From contig NC_081406.1 in the NCBI RefSeq assembly GCF_030272615.1, forward strand, positions 233,544,396 through 233,608,395: a stretch of 64,000 nt of DNA, written 5' to 3'. The translations under genes and the position numbers were made by a program. This DNA is from Cryptomeria japonica. Taxonomy: Eukaryota > Streptophyta > Pinopsida > Cupressales > Cupressaceae. Within the stretch, counting starts at the first letter, position 1. Each line of letters begins with the position of its first letter. The notes under the pieces are model-generated. The model made no database searches, was not told where the DNA came from, and saw only the letters and a program-made list of their open reading frames with translations. This document shows, one piece after another, positions 35,442-46,908 of this stretch.

Positions 35442-36473
35442 ATTGGAGACTCATGAAGAATGCCTTATTGGTTTGATAATCCCCCCTTCTCTCAATTTGG
35501 TCAATTCTTGTTGCATTTTAGTTTCTAACAAGGGATTGATAGGTCTCTGTTTTTGTCTGAAAGGCTTAGCATCTGGAAGTAAAGGAACTTCATGCTGAAA
35601 AAGATCTTGTCTATATGCCTTTAGGTCTTCATAAGACCAAGCAAAGACATGCTTATACCTTTTCAATAAATTAATAAGGTTAATCTTGACATGAGGGGGT
35701 AATTTCTTTTCAATATATACCAACTTAGGGGATGATTCTATCCCTAGATTTACCTCCTCTAACTCTTCCAACTTAGTGGTAGACTGCTGATGTAAATGAC
35801 TATCATTATAACTAAACATGCTCTCCAGCTCTACCATCCCTTTAGGTATTTCATTGGTTTCCAACTGGACAACATCATTTCCAAACACTGTCTCTCTATT
35901 GTCTACCACTTCCACCAATGCATTACAATCAGTTTTTTGTCCATCATAATCATCAACACATTGAATAAACCTAAGAATGTCTTCATTATCAGCAAAAACT
36001 TGCCAATTGTACCCATTATCAGGAATAGCAGGCCTAGATTTTATTTCCACAGTGGAAATACCGGTTAGCGTTGCATCATCATTTTTCAAAGCAACATTAG
36101 CTAGGAAATCTGCCATAATATTTTTTGCTCGCTCTATCCAATTAATAGAAAATGCATCAAAATGCTCAATAACATCCCAAACAGCATGCTTATACTGTTT
36201 TAATCTATCATTTTTGGATGCATATTTAGATCTTACCTGAGAGACAACCAATTCTGAATCCCCCATTACTTTCAACAGTTGGACTCCATGCCTTTTTGCA
36301 ACCTCAAGTCCCAGTAACAGGTCTTCATACTCTGCAGTATTATTTGTGCACTGGAATGCCAATAAAAATGAGTATTTAAAAGTTATACCTGACGGGAACA
36401 CAAAAAGAACCCCTACTCCAGATCCTTCTTTGGAGCAAGCTCCATCAAAATACATCTGCCACAACCCATACTA
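35442..36473 (-). pseudogene. Element C extra RNase H-like domain upstream of RT
   Basis: Residues from MWQMYFDGACSKEGSGVG onward form an RNase HI-type fold with the expected acidic residues: D in YFDGA, E in NNTAEYEDLLLGLE, D in VMGDSELVVSQV and D in NIMADFLANVALK. This is the pattern of the RVT_3/archaeal-type RNase H. A linker of about 170 residues follows, then the lead-in to RT (LPPHVKINLINLLKRYKHVF ... KPFRQKQRPINP). In Tat-lineage elements as I remember them, the additional RNase H lies after RT, so this position is unusual. The frame is open for 338 codons. Confidence 0.75.
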
Positions 36474-37319
36474 CTATGCTTTTAGCTCGACTACAATTGG
36501 GTCAGTATTCTTCAATTGAGGTGAAATTGGTTGAAGTCTAAAATTATCTAAATCTACATCAATCATACAATTAAGCATACTAGGGTCTACATTTTCAATT
36601 ACCCTAGGAGCTCGTGGCTCTCTGTATAATTTGACCTGATTACCACCAATAGGAATGGTAGCATAAGATAAGTCCAGTTGAACATTTCCCCCTACTGCTG
36701 CTGCCCATTGTTTGGAAAGTAACATACCATAGTGGGGTTTAGTATCAGTAACAATAACATCCATTTTGTAAGTGGCTTCAAGAAATGCTGCTCTTTTTAC
36801 TTCTACATCTCTCATTGTACCTATCACAAGTACTTCTCTGTTATCCATGGCATAACATTTCCCATACACAGTGGTTACTGATAACCCTAATTCTTTCATA
36901 ACACCATAGGGCATTACATTAGCAGTAGCTCCTATCATGCAGTTTTTAATCAACCGGTTATTGACTAACAAAGTAACATAGAAGGGATCTACCTGAGAAG
37001 GTTCCTGAGTGATAGTGGTTCCAACATAAACCTCTGGGGTTTGGAACTCTTGATCCTTTTCAACTTTAGCTAAACCAGTGGGTAATACTGTGTCACTATC
37101 AGATATACTAGAGAATAAAAACAAAGTTGTATCCTTATGTTCTTTAATCTTTAGCAATTCTACTAATGGAACAGTGACTTTCATTTGAGTTAAAGATTGG
37201 GCCATATCAAATGTAGAATTATTGTATTTTTCAGTATTAACCCTAACTTTTTCTGTTTTGAATTGACTTCCCCTTTTCACTGTCTTTGCTCCTTGTACAT
37301 CACCAACATTTTTTATCAT
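36474..37319 (-). pseudogene. Element C protease region, catalytic triad lost
   Basis: The region FYVTLLVNNRLIKNCM-IGATANVMPYGVMKELGL is the Gypsy protease, but the expected D-(S/T)-G-A is reduced to IGA, so the catalytic Asp is missing (near 36935). The rest of the domain (MLLSKQWAAAVGG) is intact. The frame is open over 281 codons, so the loss may be an in-frame deletion in this copy. It would cut the polyprotein if active. Confidence 0.7.
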
Positions 37320-39819
37320 CTATGCCTTTAGATACATCTTTAACTTGTTCCTCTTTTTCTTGACTGACCTTAGGAAAAGTAGTAACACTACTTGATGCCC
37401 CCTTTATTGTGACTTCTTTTACAAACATAGAACCTGGTTCACCTTGATCAGTGTCTCTCTTGGTTCTTCTCAGATTATAGTTATGTTTTTCTTTGGCAAT
37501 TGTAGCCTTAGTGAGATTTCTAACTTCTTCCTCACTGAGCCTTCTAAGATGAACCTCTTCATCTTCAATTGTTACCACATTCAATGTAGGATGCCAACCT
37601 AAGGCTAACTGTCCTTGCACTAACTTTTCATTATCCAGCACATCACTGTATTCACTTTGCACAGATTCCTCATCACTTTCTATGATGGTTTCAAACATAT
37701 TAATGTCAAGCTCTGCTTCTGGTCTCATAGATTCTTCTAGAGCTTGAGCCACTGCACACTGATGAGGGAAATGCGGTCCATCACAAGCAATACACCAAGG
37801 AGTATTTTCTATACTGTGAACAGTTTTCCCTTTCAAGGGATCCGGTGTGTCTTGACTTTGGGTAATTTTGGGCTTCTCAATTTGGGGTTTACCATCCTTC
37901 CAATTGGTATTATAGGGCATGTCATGTAATCTAGGGGGTCTATCTTGCCAGTTATAATGAGGTTTATAATTTTTGTTAACCTTAGCAGTTAGATCTTTCA
38001 TAGCAGTAACCAATTTCTCTATTTTGTCATCCTCTTTAACAACTTTGTTAGGTTGTTGTTTGGTTTCTTGCCATAATCTACCATCTGTCCTTCTTCCTAC
38101 TTTTCCAGATGCTTTTCTGTTACTTTCTACATTTATGGCAATTCTAAAAGCATCTCTCAAATTATGGGGATTTTTATCTCTTAAGATATAGGCCATCTTG
38201 GAATCAAATGCATTGTAATATGTATTAAGACACATGTTGTCATCTAGCCTCATCACCTGATACAATCTGTGCATAGCTTTCTGGAATCTGGCATTGAAAT
38301 CAATGACCATTTCATTTTCAGATTTTCTAATATTGTTGAACTTATTATACATGAAACTCACATTAGTCTTGTCACCATACTGCTCTTGAAAGCAATTTTT
38401 AAAATCTTCCCATGAACCTATGCTATTTACTGGAAGACCTCTGTACCAATCTCTTGCATCATCAACCAAGGATTGAACAAACAGTTTCATAATAACATCT
38501 TCATCTGCTATCTCATAATCATTTATTAAATCCCCAAAAGATTTCAGATGTTCCTCAGCACTAATTGCATTATTCCCAGCAAATTTATGGAGTTTGTCTC
38601 TTAGCTCAATGGGAACATGATTCCAATATCCTGGGATCCCATCAAAAAACAATTGCCTATATTGTTCCAGATTGATTGGCCTTCTTTGAAAAGGGGTAAT
38701 AGCACTATTATTTCCCGTGGTCATTTTAGCTTTTGGGATTGGAGATTGAGGTGCTAGGGTGTACTGCTTATTCACAGGTAGCTGGCTTACTGAGGCAATA
38801 TTAGCCTGTACTGTAGGTTGAGCATTAACCTGAAAAAAGGAGATGTGTTGGGGATTAGGCTTGCTAAGATCTTCTGATGGGAATGTAATAGGGGGAGCCT
38901 TTAAGTAATTAATATTTCTTTTTACTTCTTGATTCACTGCTTCTAACTCAACCTTTTCCAGTTCCATTTGGAGATCTTCCTTTTCCTTCCTCATCCTTTC
39001 CATCTCTCTCTCATGTGCTAGAATCCTATGAGAAATCTCTTCTACAGTTTTAGATTCTATTCCATCATCTACCCATTTCTATTTTTCTTTATCTAAATTG
39101 GCTTTAGGAGGCTGGGAGTCATTAAATACTTCCCTAATTGGCTGGGCTACTGACTTGCAAGCCTGTCTAGTTTTAGGGATTAGGATTTCCCTAATCACAG
39201 GGCCTTCCTCATCACCTTTTTCCTTTTCCTTAGAAAGCATTTCAAGATTAGCTATCTGTCTAAGAAGCCTATCTCTTTCCATTAATTTGGCTTTAACTTC
39301 CTTCTCCTTATTTGCCTCCTTTTGGGCTCTTAGGGAGATTAAATGATGGACTCTTTTATTTAAATCTTCAATCTCTTGAGACACTTTATCCTCATCAGGG
39401 AAGTTTTCTTCAGATTCTGATGCATTAACTTGATCTATGTCAATCAGACTAATGTTCCCATCAATTGTCCTAGGAGCAGAGTGCCTAATTGCATTTGAAC
39501 TGGTTCTATCTTTTGCAGAAACACTAACATGAGATAGATCTTGATTTAAAATAGGTGCATCATCAATATTTCCAAACAATCCCGAATGAAACCCTAAGAT
39601 ATCATGCTCTGAATCTCTGGAAGATGAATTAGACTTTGCATAGACAGGTCGATCAAGCATCTTACCAGTAGTATTGTTTTTCTGCACCCAAGCAGCATTT
39701 GATGGCTCATGCAACACAGATCTCTTCTGGCCTCTTCATGACTGTTCTGGCAGACCTTCTTGCAAAGTTTCACAAGAATGTTTCTTCATGAATGATCTTG
39801 TGTTTTTTGCTCCTTGCAT
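37300..39819 (-). pseudogene. Element C gag
   Basis: The ATG at 39819 (MQGAKNTRSFMKKHSCETLQ) is in frame with the following segments. Stops at about 39727 and 39079 break an N-terminal charged, coiled-coil part. The core Retrotrans_gag domain (GYWNHVPIELRDKLHKFAG ... ARDWYRGLP ... YNKFNNIRKSENE) lies at about 38650-38200. A variant knuckle CIACDGPHFPHQC (CX2CX3HX4C) is at about 37790. A frameshift near 37310 separates gag from protease. Gag forms the particle that packages element RNA. Confidence 0.85.
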
Positions 39820-39995
39820 CTTGCTTGTCTTCCTTTCAGAAAGATTTGTATCTCACAAGGACTGGTTCAAAGTAACAGAGTCGCCACGCACAAAACTATG
39901 GGAATAATGAAAACAAGCAATATTATCCACAAACACACAATAATTTTCTTTACAAGCCTCAACATAGATCTATGCTTATATCTTTATTGTAACTC

Positions 39996-40013
39996 TCCCC
40001 AGCAGAGTCGCCA
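39996..40013 (-). other. Primer binding site of element C
   Basis: TGGCGACTCTGCTGGGGA on the minus strand, four bases from the 5' LTR end. It is not the tRNA-iMet type used by the Copia elements here; it resembles the tRNA-Arg-type site I recall for Tat/Ogre Gypsy elements. The tRNA assignment is unverified. Confidence 0.7.
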
Positions 40014-40955
40014 TTTTTGTTGTCTTCAAAATCTGATTCCCTTTAACATCCTTAGAATAATTTGATTTAAGCTTGGTGCAGAAGAGACATCAAAGATAAG
40101 GAAATTCTCAAGACAACATATGACAAGGTTTGATTAGACCTTCTACACTTCGGGCTTACTCAGAGCCCAAGCGGGTATACCTTTGTGAATTAAATTCACA
40201 CTTTCAAACATAAACCCACAGCAAACCAGTCCAGAAAACTAGTGGATCTATTCACCTTGAAGTCAACTGAAAATAAAGGATGGAAATTGTACTTAAATTC
40301 AGCATTTCGATCAACAAAGCATGCAATAAACAACTTCAATTAATACGAGTGCCTTATCCAAGGTCACAGAGTCATCTAAACTCAAATAAAACTCCTCAAA
40401 CAAAACATCTTTATGCTTCCCTTCGGCTTGGTTTCTATTAATCCTTGTATATGCCTGACACCTACAAGAATTCAAGCATTCCAAACTAAGCTATGGTCAT
40501 CAAAAATTCAAAATTCCTTCCAAAGAGTTTACTAGTATGAGTGATCCCCTCATCTTTAATTTCCCTCCCAAAGAGAAAAACTAACGAACACTTATACTAA
40601 AATTACTTTGCAATTCCATTCAAACAGAACAACCCTGGATTATTCAGAATGAAAATAGTAAACAAACTTGTGAACAAACTTGAAGACAACACAAAGCTTT
40701 ACTCAAAACCGATGGTCTGTATATTGATATTTAATTCAAGAAATATTACAAGAAATTTTGATTCTCCATTAAACTTAGAAAAGCTCAGATAAATTTTTGC
40801 AGCATTTTCTTACAATTTTTTGTGATCTCTTTTCCTCTAGTCCTGGTATCCATTTATAACAACATGGATGCACAAAGCTTCGGACTTCTCGAGGAGAGTT
40901 TGTTACAATCATTTCTTTCAAAATAAAGAGGTTACAAGCTTTTCGCAAAAAACAG

Positions 40956-43900
40956 TTACAAGCTCTTTTCAACCTTTGCAGTTTCTTCAACAGGTTGTTC
41001 AGTTGCAACCTCTTCTACCTTTTCAGGAGTGCTCTCCAACTATTCTGGATCATGGGTGGCATATTTAGTTGTCCACTCACCATATACCTCTTCTGTCGGC
41101 CATGAGAAATTAATCACTTTATCTTTAGTCTTAGTCAACCCTTTCCAAGAATTTCTCATTTTGTTGACTTCTGAATTGAGAAAACCATAATGTGAACTAA
41201 TTTTCTCTATCTCTTGTATTGTCACAACAAAGAAAGAAGCATCATCAAGATCAATAATTCCTTTGACTCTTGCTGACAATTTAGCTTCTATCTCCTTAAG
41301 CCATATTTGTTTGTCTTTTAACTGATCCGGGTTAACAAAAACTCCTGGGAGCAACTCAAAAACTTGATCAGTGTACTCCTTCTTGCACAAATTAACCTTC
41401 CTATCCACATTATCCACCTCTGTTGCCAATTGTACTAAGAATTTAGTGACATCAGAAGTGGATTTGATGATGGGATTGGCCCTTGCTTCATCGCAAGATA
41501 CACACATAAACTCTAGATCTTGCTCCCTAGGCCTCCATCTGTCAAAAATAGGTGTCAAAATGGCCTTGTCTCTCCTAAGCTCATTCCATATTTCCATAAT
41601 TTTACCTACATTGTTGTAGAGCAATGAGGCATTTTTTGTATCTGCAAAACTGGAAATTGTAGCCCTTATTTTATCCTCATATTTCTTTGCATATAAGGCC
41701 TAAGCCTGTTTAAAGTTTTCTAATTCTTGGGGAGTGATTTCAATCATTTGAGAGCTGGAGGGTGCTGGAGATGGAGGAAATTCAATGATAGGGCTAGTAG
41801 GTGGAGGTCTTACAGGAGAAGACGAAATCATCAGTGTTGAAGACTCACCTTGTTGGTATTGTCCAGTCAATTGGCTCTGCAACTTGGCAATGATGCTATC
41901 CTTACCTCTTACCTCCACCTTGGCATTGTTATAAGCCTTCAAAATTGTTTCCAACTTAATTTGGAGGGCCTCCTTCTCTTTGGCTTCCATCTCTGTTACT
42001 GCAACACTAAATTTTGCAGTCTCTAACACAGTGCTAGCAGCCTCTACTACCCCTGTACTCTGCACTTTCTTCACCATCATCCCACCAAGGTAACTTGACC
42101 CTGGGGTGTCTTTGCTTTTCTTACTCTCATTTCTCTTGAGAGAGCACATGACGAGTGTAGCATTATCCTTATTGAAAGTAACCCCCTTCCTAGGTTTAGT
42201 CTCTTTTCTTACTGCATCTAATACCAGGGCATCTGTAATATCCCATTCGGGTAAGATGAGCACTCCAGCTTGTGCTACCATATCTCTTCCCTGCTCAGGG
42301 GTGATGGTTTTAAATTCTTCCATCATCTCTTTCTTTATTTTCTCTTCCACCAGGGCTGAATATTTATTGGGTTGCTCAGCCTTTCTTGTTTCACATCTAG
42401 CATTATATTTATCTATGTGTTATTACCATATAAACTGCATAAATGCTTCTGATGTGACAAAATTGTTATCAGCTAGAAAGGCACTAGTTGCCTACTTTAT
42501 CTCAGGATCCCACTCCTAGCCTTTAAGTTCAGTGGAGGTGATATCCATTTCAACAACAATGGGTTCTTCTGGCATCCCTTCCTCCACTTCATCATAAGTG
42601 TATGCAATTTCCCCTAGACTACCCAATTGTAAGAGGTGCTCAGCTGCTACTTGCTCATTTCCTATATGGATAGGGGATTGGGATGGGGAATACAAAGGTG
42701 TATCTGACTGCACTTCTTTTCCCACCCTTTGCTTCTTTGGGCTCTCTTGGATGTCAATGACATCTTGTATCTTCCTCTTTCCTTTGGAGGTAGAGGGCTC
42801 CCCTGTTGTAGGCACCAGCAGACTATAACTGGATTTCTTATGCAGTGTGTAATCACCAGGAGGGATTGCTTTGCTGGAAGCTGACCTACTTAGGATTATT
42901 CTTGCCTTTTCAGGGTTGCTCTTGATTATAGCTTCCCTCTTCTCCTTCAGTGTCTACATCACATCTTCAAAGCAAACAATCAAAAACTTTATTTTCTCTT
43001 CCAGTGGGAAAAATCTAGACAATGGGTCATAGCTAGCATCAAACTGATGCACAAAATCCAAGGCTTTCTTATAAGCCACCCACTTTTCTTTCCTTAGCTC
43101 CTGCTCATCTAGATCAAACTCATTTCAGATGAGGTCTTCAGGAAACTGGAATTGATGAGGCCTACCTCTGCATGCTACCTTCTTCCTAAACATATCGTTG
43201 AAGAAATCTTCTAGATCAGCACATCTTGACACTGTAGTGGACAAATGATAAGGTTTGAGGAAATCCTCAAAGTAATTCCAGCCTCCCTTTGCTATTACAA
43301 ATTGGTGGGCTATGGTAGCTGCAGGGAAAATAGTTCCTTTACCCCTGGCTGTCAACTCTGCCTCTTGTAATCCACCAATTTGTCTAAGGATCTCTATGAT
43401 TCCTACTTTGAGAGGGACCTGGTAAGGTAACAAAAATGGGTGACTCTGAAACCAAAAACTCTGAAAACTGTGGAGAATGGATATAAATAAATGTCACCCC
43501 AATTATCAACAATTTTTATGTTCTCTGCGAATGCTTTTGGTCTTATGAATTCCAGAAGAACCTTGGGGATTCTTGGGTTTTCAGAGCAGAGGAGAGTCCT
43601 TATTTTAGAAGCAAAATATTTATCAAACTTCAAAAAACTGGCATCCTCTCTATCCCATGACAACACAGTACTCCATAACTGTACTGGCATTTTTTCTCCT
43701 TCCTTCTCCTTAACCAGGTCCAGTCCACTGGCAAAATAATCACCACCTTTGAAGAGAAAAAGATGCATTAGGAGTGAGTACCATCCGAAAGGCCTATCCA
43801 CCTTTCCATTCTTGATTCCTATTAACCCTCCATGGATAGCATCAATAATAAAAGAGGCATAATCAAATGTAATTGCAAGAGAAGGATTCAAAATCTGGGC

Positions 43901-44596
43901 AGTCATTGATAGTTAATGATTCGGCATATTTGCCTCAGCATCTTCTCCCAAAACTTGGTAAAGTGCCCAATACAGTCCTTTAGCCCTCAGGGTGAACATA
44001 CTTAATGAAAAGGGCTCTTGTGTGTTGGGTCCTACAACTGTTAACCCTCCTATTTTCACAAAAAACTCCTTGAGAGCCCCATTCCTGAGATGACTCCTCT
44101 ATGCACCATAAATTTGGGCTAATGATGTGAAATTTATAGGTTCTAGGAAGTTTGTGAACTCATTAAGCCCAAATGTTGTCCTAAACTCTTCAGCATTAAT
44201 TTCAACAAGGGTTTTCCCATTTACATCCCGAATACTTCTTGTGACCTGATCATAATTGAACGCAATTTGGGTCAGCAAATCTGTGTCCATGAATACCCCT
44301 GGGACTACTAATTTCCCAACATCTAATTCCCAGATACTGTTTTGTGGGGTAGGAGAATTTCTCATTCCGAATCCAACTTTAAACAACCCCAACCTAGACA
44401 GTCCAACCTGTGGGTCTCTCAACCAATTACCCTTGTCATATAATCCTTCTCCTATCTTTAGACGGGGAGCCTTGGGCACTAACTATTTTGCCTTTGATGC
44501 TTGATTAGTTGACAACGTCAACTGTTCTAAAAAATCATCACAAACACTCCTTTCTAAATAGTTAACTTTGCCAGAAAATTCTCTTTTAGGAGCCAT
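40956..44596 (-). pseudogene. LTR-encoded ORF of element C, copy in 5' LTR
   Basis: This is the same protein as at 26886-30527, starting MAPKREF at 44596 and ending at the stop at 40956. Its length of 3,641 bp differs by a single base, from a 1-bp deletion near 43435. In-frame stops lie at about 44486, 44099, 43916, 43130, 42954, 42516, 42492, 42423 (two adjacent), 41700 and 41040. At each of these the other LTR has a sense codon, often CAG or CAA. The lack of any other indel over 3.6 kb between copies is notable. Confidence 0.8.
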
Positions 44597-45238
44597 TTTG
44601 AAAATGCAAGAAATGAATGCCACTCTTAAACAATTCTATGATGAATAAATTATCTTATTTAGAACACTACACAAGAATTGCTACACAAAAATATGAGAGA
44701 ACCTATTCTTTGCTTGAAGGAATTTGCTCTGCAACTGAACCGACTTGCTCTGTATCTGAGGAAAATAACTCTGCGTCTACTCTTCTGCAAAATCCTTTAA
44801 AAGATAACTTCACCCGGTTGATAGGAAATCAAATATTTGTACTCAGGGCCTTAACTATAATATTGATTCCGCATGCTTCGGCCATCCCTTCAAAATTGAA
44901 TTCATACGAGAATTCGTATTTTTCACTCCAACGGGTCACAACATTCCTGCAAGTGTTTCATTTTTCTCTTTCGCAACTTCGCGAAGCATAACTATCGGGC
45001 AGCTTAGTCATGCGAAATAACACCAACCGTTCGATCAAAAGAAACTTGATCGAGCATTAGATTAACTGACAGCTCTGGCTCTGCTCTGGGTCCTGCTTTT
45101 CTATTGGCTACATGATACCATGTGGCATCCAACAATTTTCCTTGAAATTCCCTTCGCACTCCACTTGATACTGGCCGCGTGTCTTTCTTTTATATCGCTG
45201 GTTCCACCTTGGTGGGCCCATACTTTCTTCTTAGACCA

Positions 45239-46350
45239 CATGTCATCATGACACATGGATGGCTCTCGTGCACTCTTGCTATTTCACGGGGTATAAAGAA
45301 TGAGCATCTTTCCCTTGCAAAACAGCACGAGCCGTCGGATCATCTCTTAAGTTGATCGGCTTTTAATCCTTTGAAAAGGCTGTCAGGAGGGGTGGGCCCG
45401 CTGACTCATTTTGAACACATGGCACCCAGTCACTTTAGGAGCTGACTTGTCACTCTGTTATATGCCAAAAGGAAACCATGGGGCCCCACTTTCTTCTTAA
45501 CAACTATATCCTCCAGTTCATCATCATGACACGTGGACGGCTCTCGTTCACTCTCGCTATTTGATGGGGTATAAAGAACGAGCATCTTACCCTTGCAAAA
45601 CAGCACGGGCCGTCGGATCATCTCTTAATCTGATCGGCTTTTAATCCTCTGAAAAGGCTCTTAGGAGGTGTGGGCCCGCTGACTCATTGTGAACACCTGG
45701 CACCCAGTCACTTTCAAAGCTGACTTATCACTCTGTTATACGGCAAAAGGAAACCACGGGGCCCCACTTTCTTCTTAACAACTATATCCTCTAGGTCATC
45801 ATCATGACACGTGGATGGCTCTCATGTACTCTCGCTATTTCATGGGGTATAAAGAATGAGCATCTTACCCTTGCGAAACAGTGCGAGCCATCGGATCATC
45901 TCTTAAGCTGATCGGCTTTTAATCCTCTGAAAAGGCTCTTAGGAGGGGTGGGCCCGTTGCCTCATTGTGAACACCTGGCACCCAGTCACTTTCAGAGCTG
46001 ACTTGTCACTCTGTTATACGCCAAAAGGAAACCACGGGGCCCCACTTTCTTCTTAACAACTATATCCTCCAGGTCATCATCATGACACATGGACAACTCT
46101 CATGCACTCTCGCTATTTCACAGGGTATAAAGAACGAGCATCTTACCCTTGCGAAACAGCATGAGCCATCGGATCATCTCTTAAGCTGATCGGCTTTTAA
46201 TCCTCTGAAAAGTCTCTCAGGAGGGGTGGGCCCGCTGACTCATTATGAACACCTGGTGCCCAATCACTTTCGGAGCTGACTTGTCACTCTGTTATATGCC
46301 AAAAGGAAACCACGGGGCCCCACTTTCTTCTTAACAACTATATCCTCCAG
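45239..46350 (-). repeat. Four 278-bp tandem repeats in the element C 5' LTR
   Basis: Unit boundaries fall at about 45239, 45516, 45795, 46073 and 46351, equivalent to the array at 31170-32281. Both LTRs have four units, so no unit was gained or lost after insertion. Confidence 0.85.
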
Positions 46351-46908
46351 GTCATCTCCACCTGTGACCTGACTCACCTCTGGGGCCCGCCTTTTAGCCT
46401 TTAATACTGACCTGCTGACTGTTGTGACTTGTGCCATGTGCCACCATTTTACTCGCTATCAACAACCAGCTGGACCGTCTAGGTGGCATGCCATGTGGTT
46501 TTCACAACTTCGCTGGTTTTAAACTATGCGCAACTTCGCCTAGCAAAATAACGTGAGCCGTGGATCCATTTGCGAGATGCGCATTAGTTACTGGGCCCGA
46601 CAACTTTAGAAGAAAAACATACAAGGCATAAATTTTTTGATTAATTAACATAACTACCTAGGCAAACAACAAGGGCGGGACACTTCCTACAACCCCACGA
46701 CCCATTACTTAAGTGAATAAAGTAACGAAAGATTAGAAACCAGAGGGTTTAAAACGAACACAAGAGGATCTAAAATCAAAAACCCTTAAACCCTTGAGGT
46801 CTAGAACAAAGCTGAAGCATTTGGAACTACACCTTACTCAAAAATTCAACAAACCATAGCCAATCATGGGAAAAGAAAAGCCCATTTTTAATCAGTGATA
46901 ACAAGTGC

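Larger units (their letters stand above)
25948..46903 (-). mobile_element. Giant Ty3/Gypsy element C (20.96 kb) with 6.9-kb LTRs and an LTR-encoded ORF
   Basis: LTRs 25948-32834 (6,887 bp) and 40018-46903 (6,886 bp) have TG...CA ends. The flanking pentamers are identical (AGTGC at 25943-25947 and 46904-46908), a perfect target duplication. On the minus strand the order is 5' LTR, primer binding site TGGCGACTCTGCTGGGGA (39996-40013), gag, protease, RNase H-like domain, RT, RNase H, integrase and 3' LTR. RT before integrase makes it Gypsy. Size, primer-site type and two RNase H domains suggest the Tat/Ogre lineage (lineage from memory, not tested). Each LTR encodes a further protein of about 1,213 codons. 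The LTRs look well over 90% identical, so C is the youngest insertion in the nest. Confidence 0.9.
40018..46903 (-). repeat. 5' LTR of element C (6,886 bp)
   Basis: It matches 25948-32834 throughout and differs in total length by one base. It has the same order: four-unit tandem array, LTR ORF, TATA-like TATAAA (40858-40853) and R-U5. Confidence 0.9.

Noticed and set aside
25948-46903. Segmental duplication of host DNA as explanation for the two 6.9-kb repeats
   Set aside because: TG...CA ends, equal lengths, a primer binding site next to one copy, gag-pol between them and identical AGTGC flanks show that they are LTRs.
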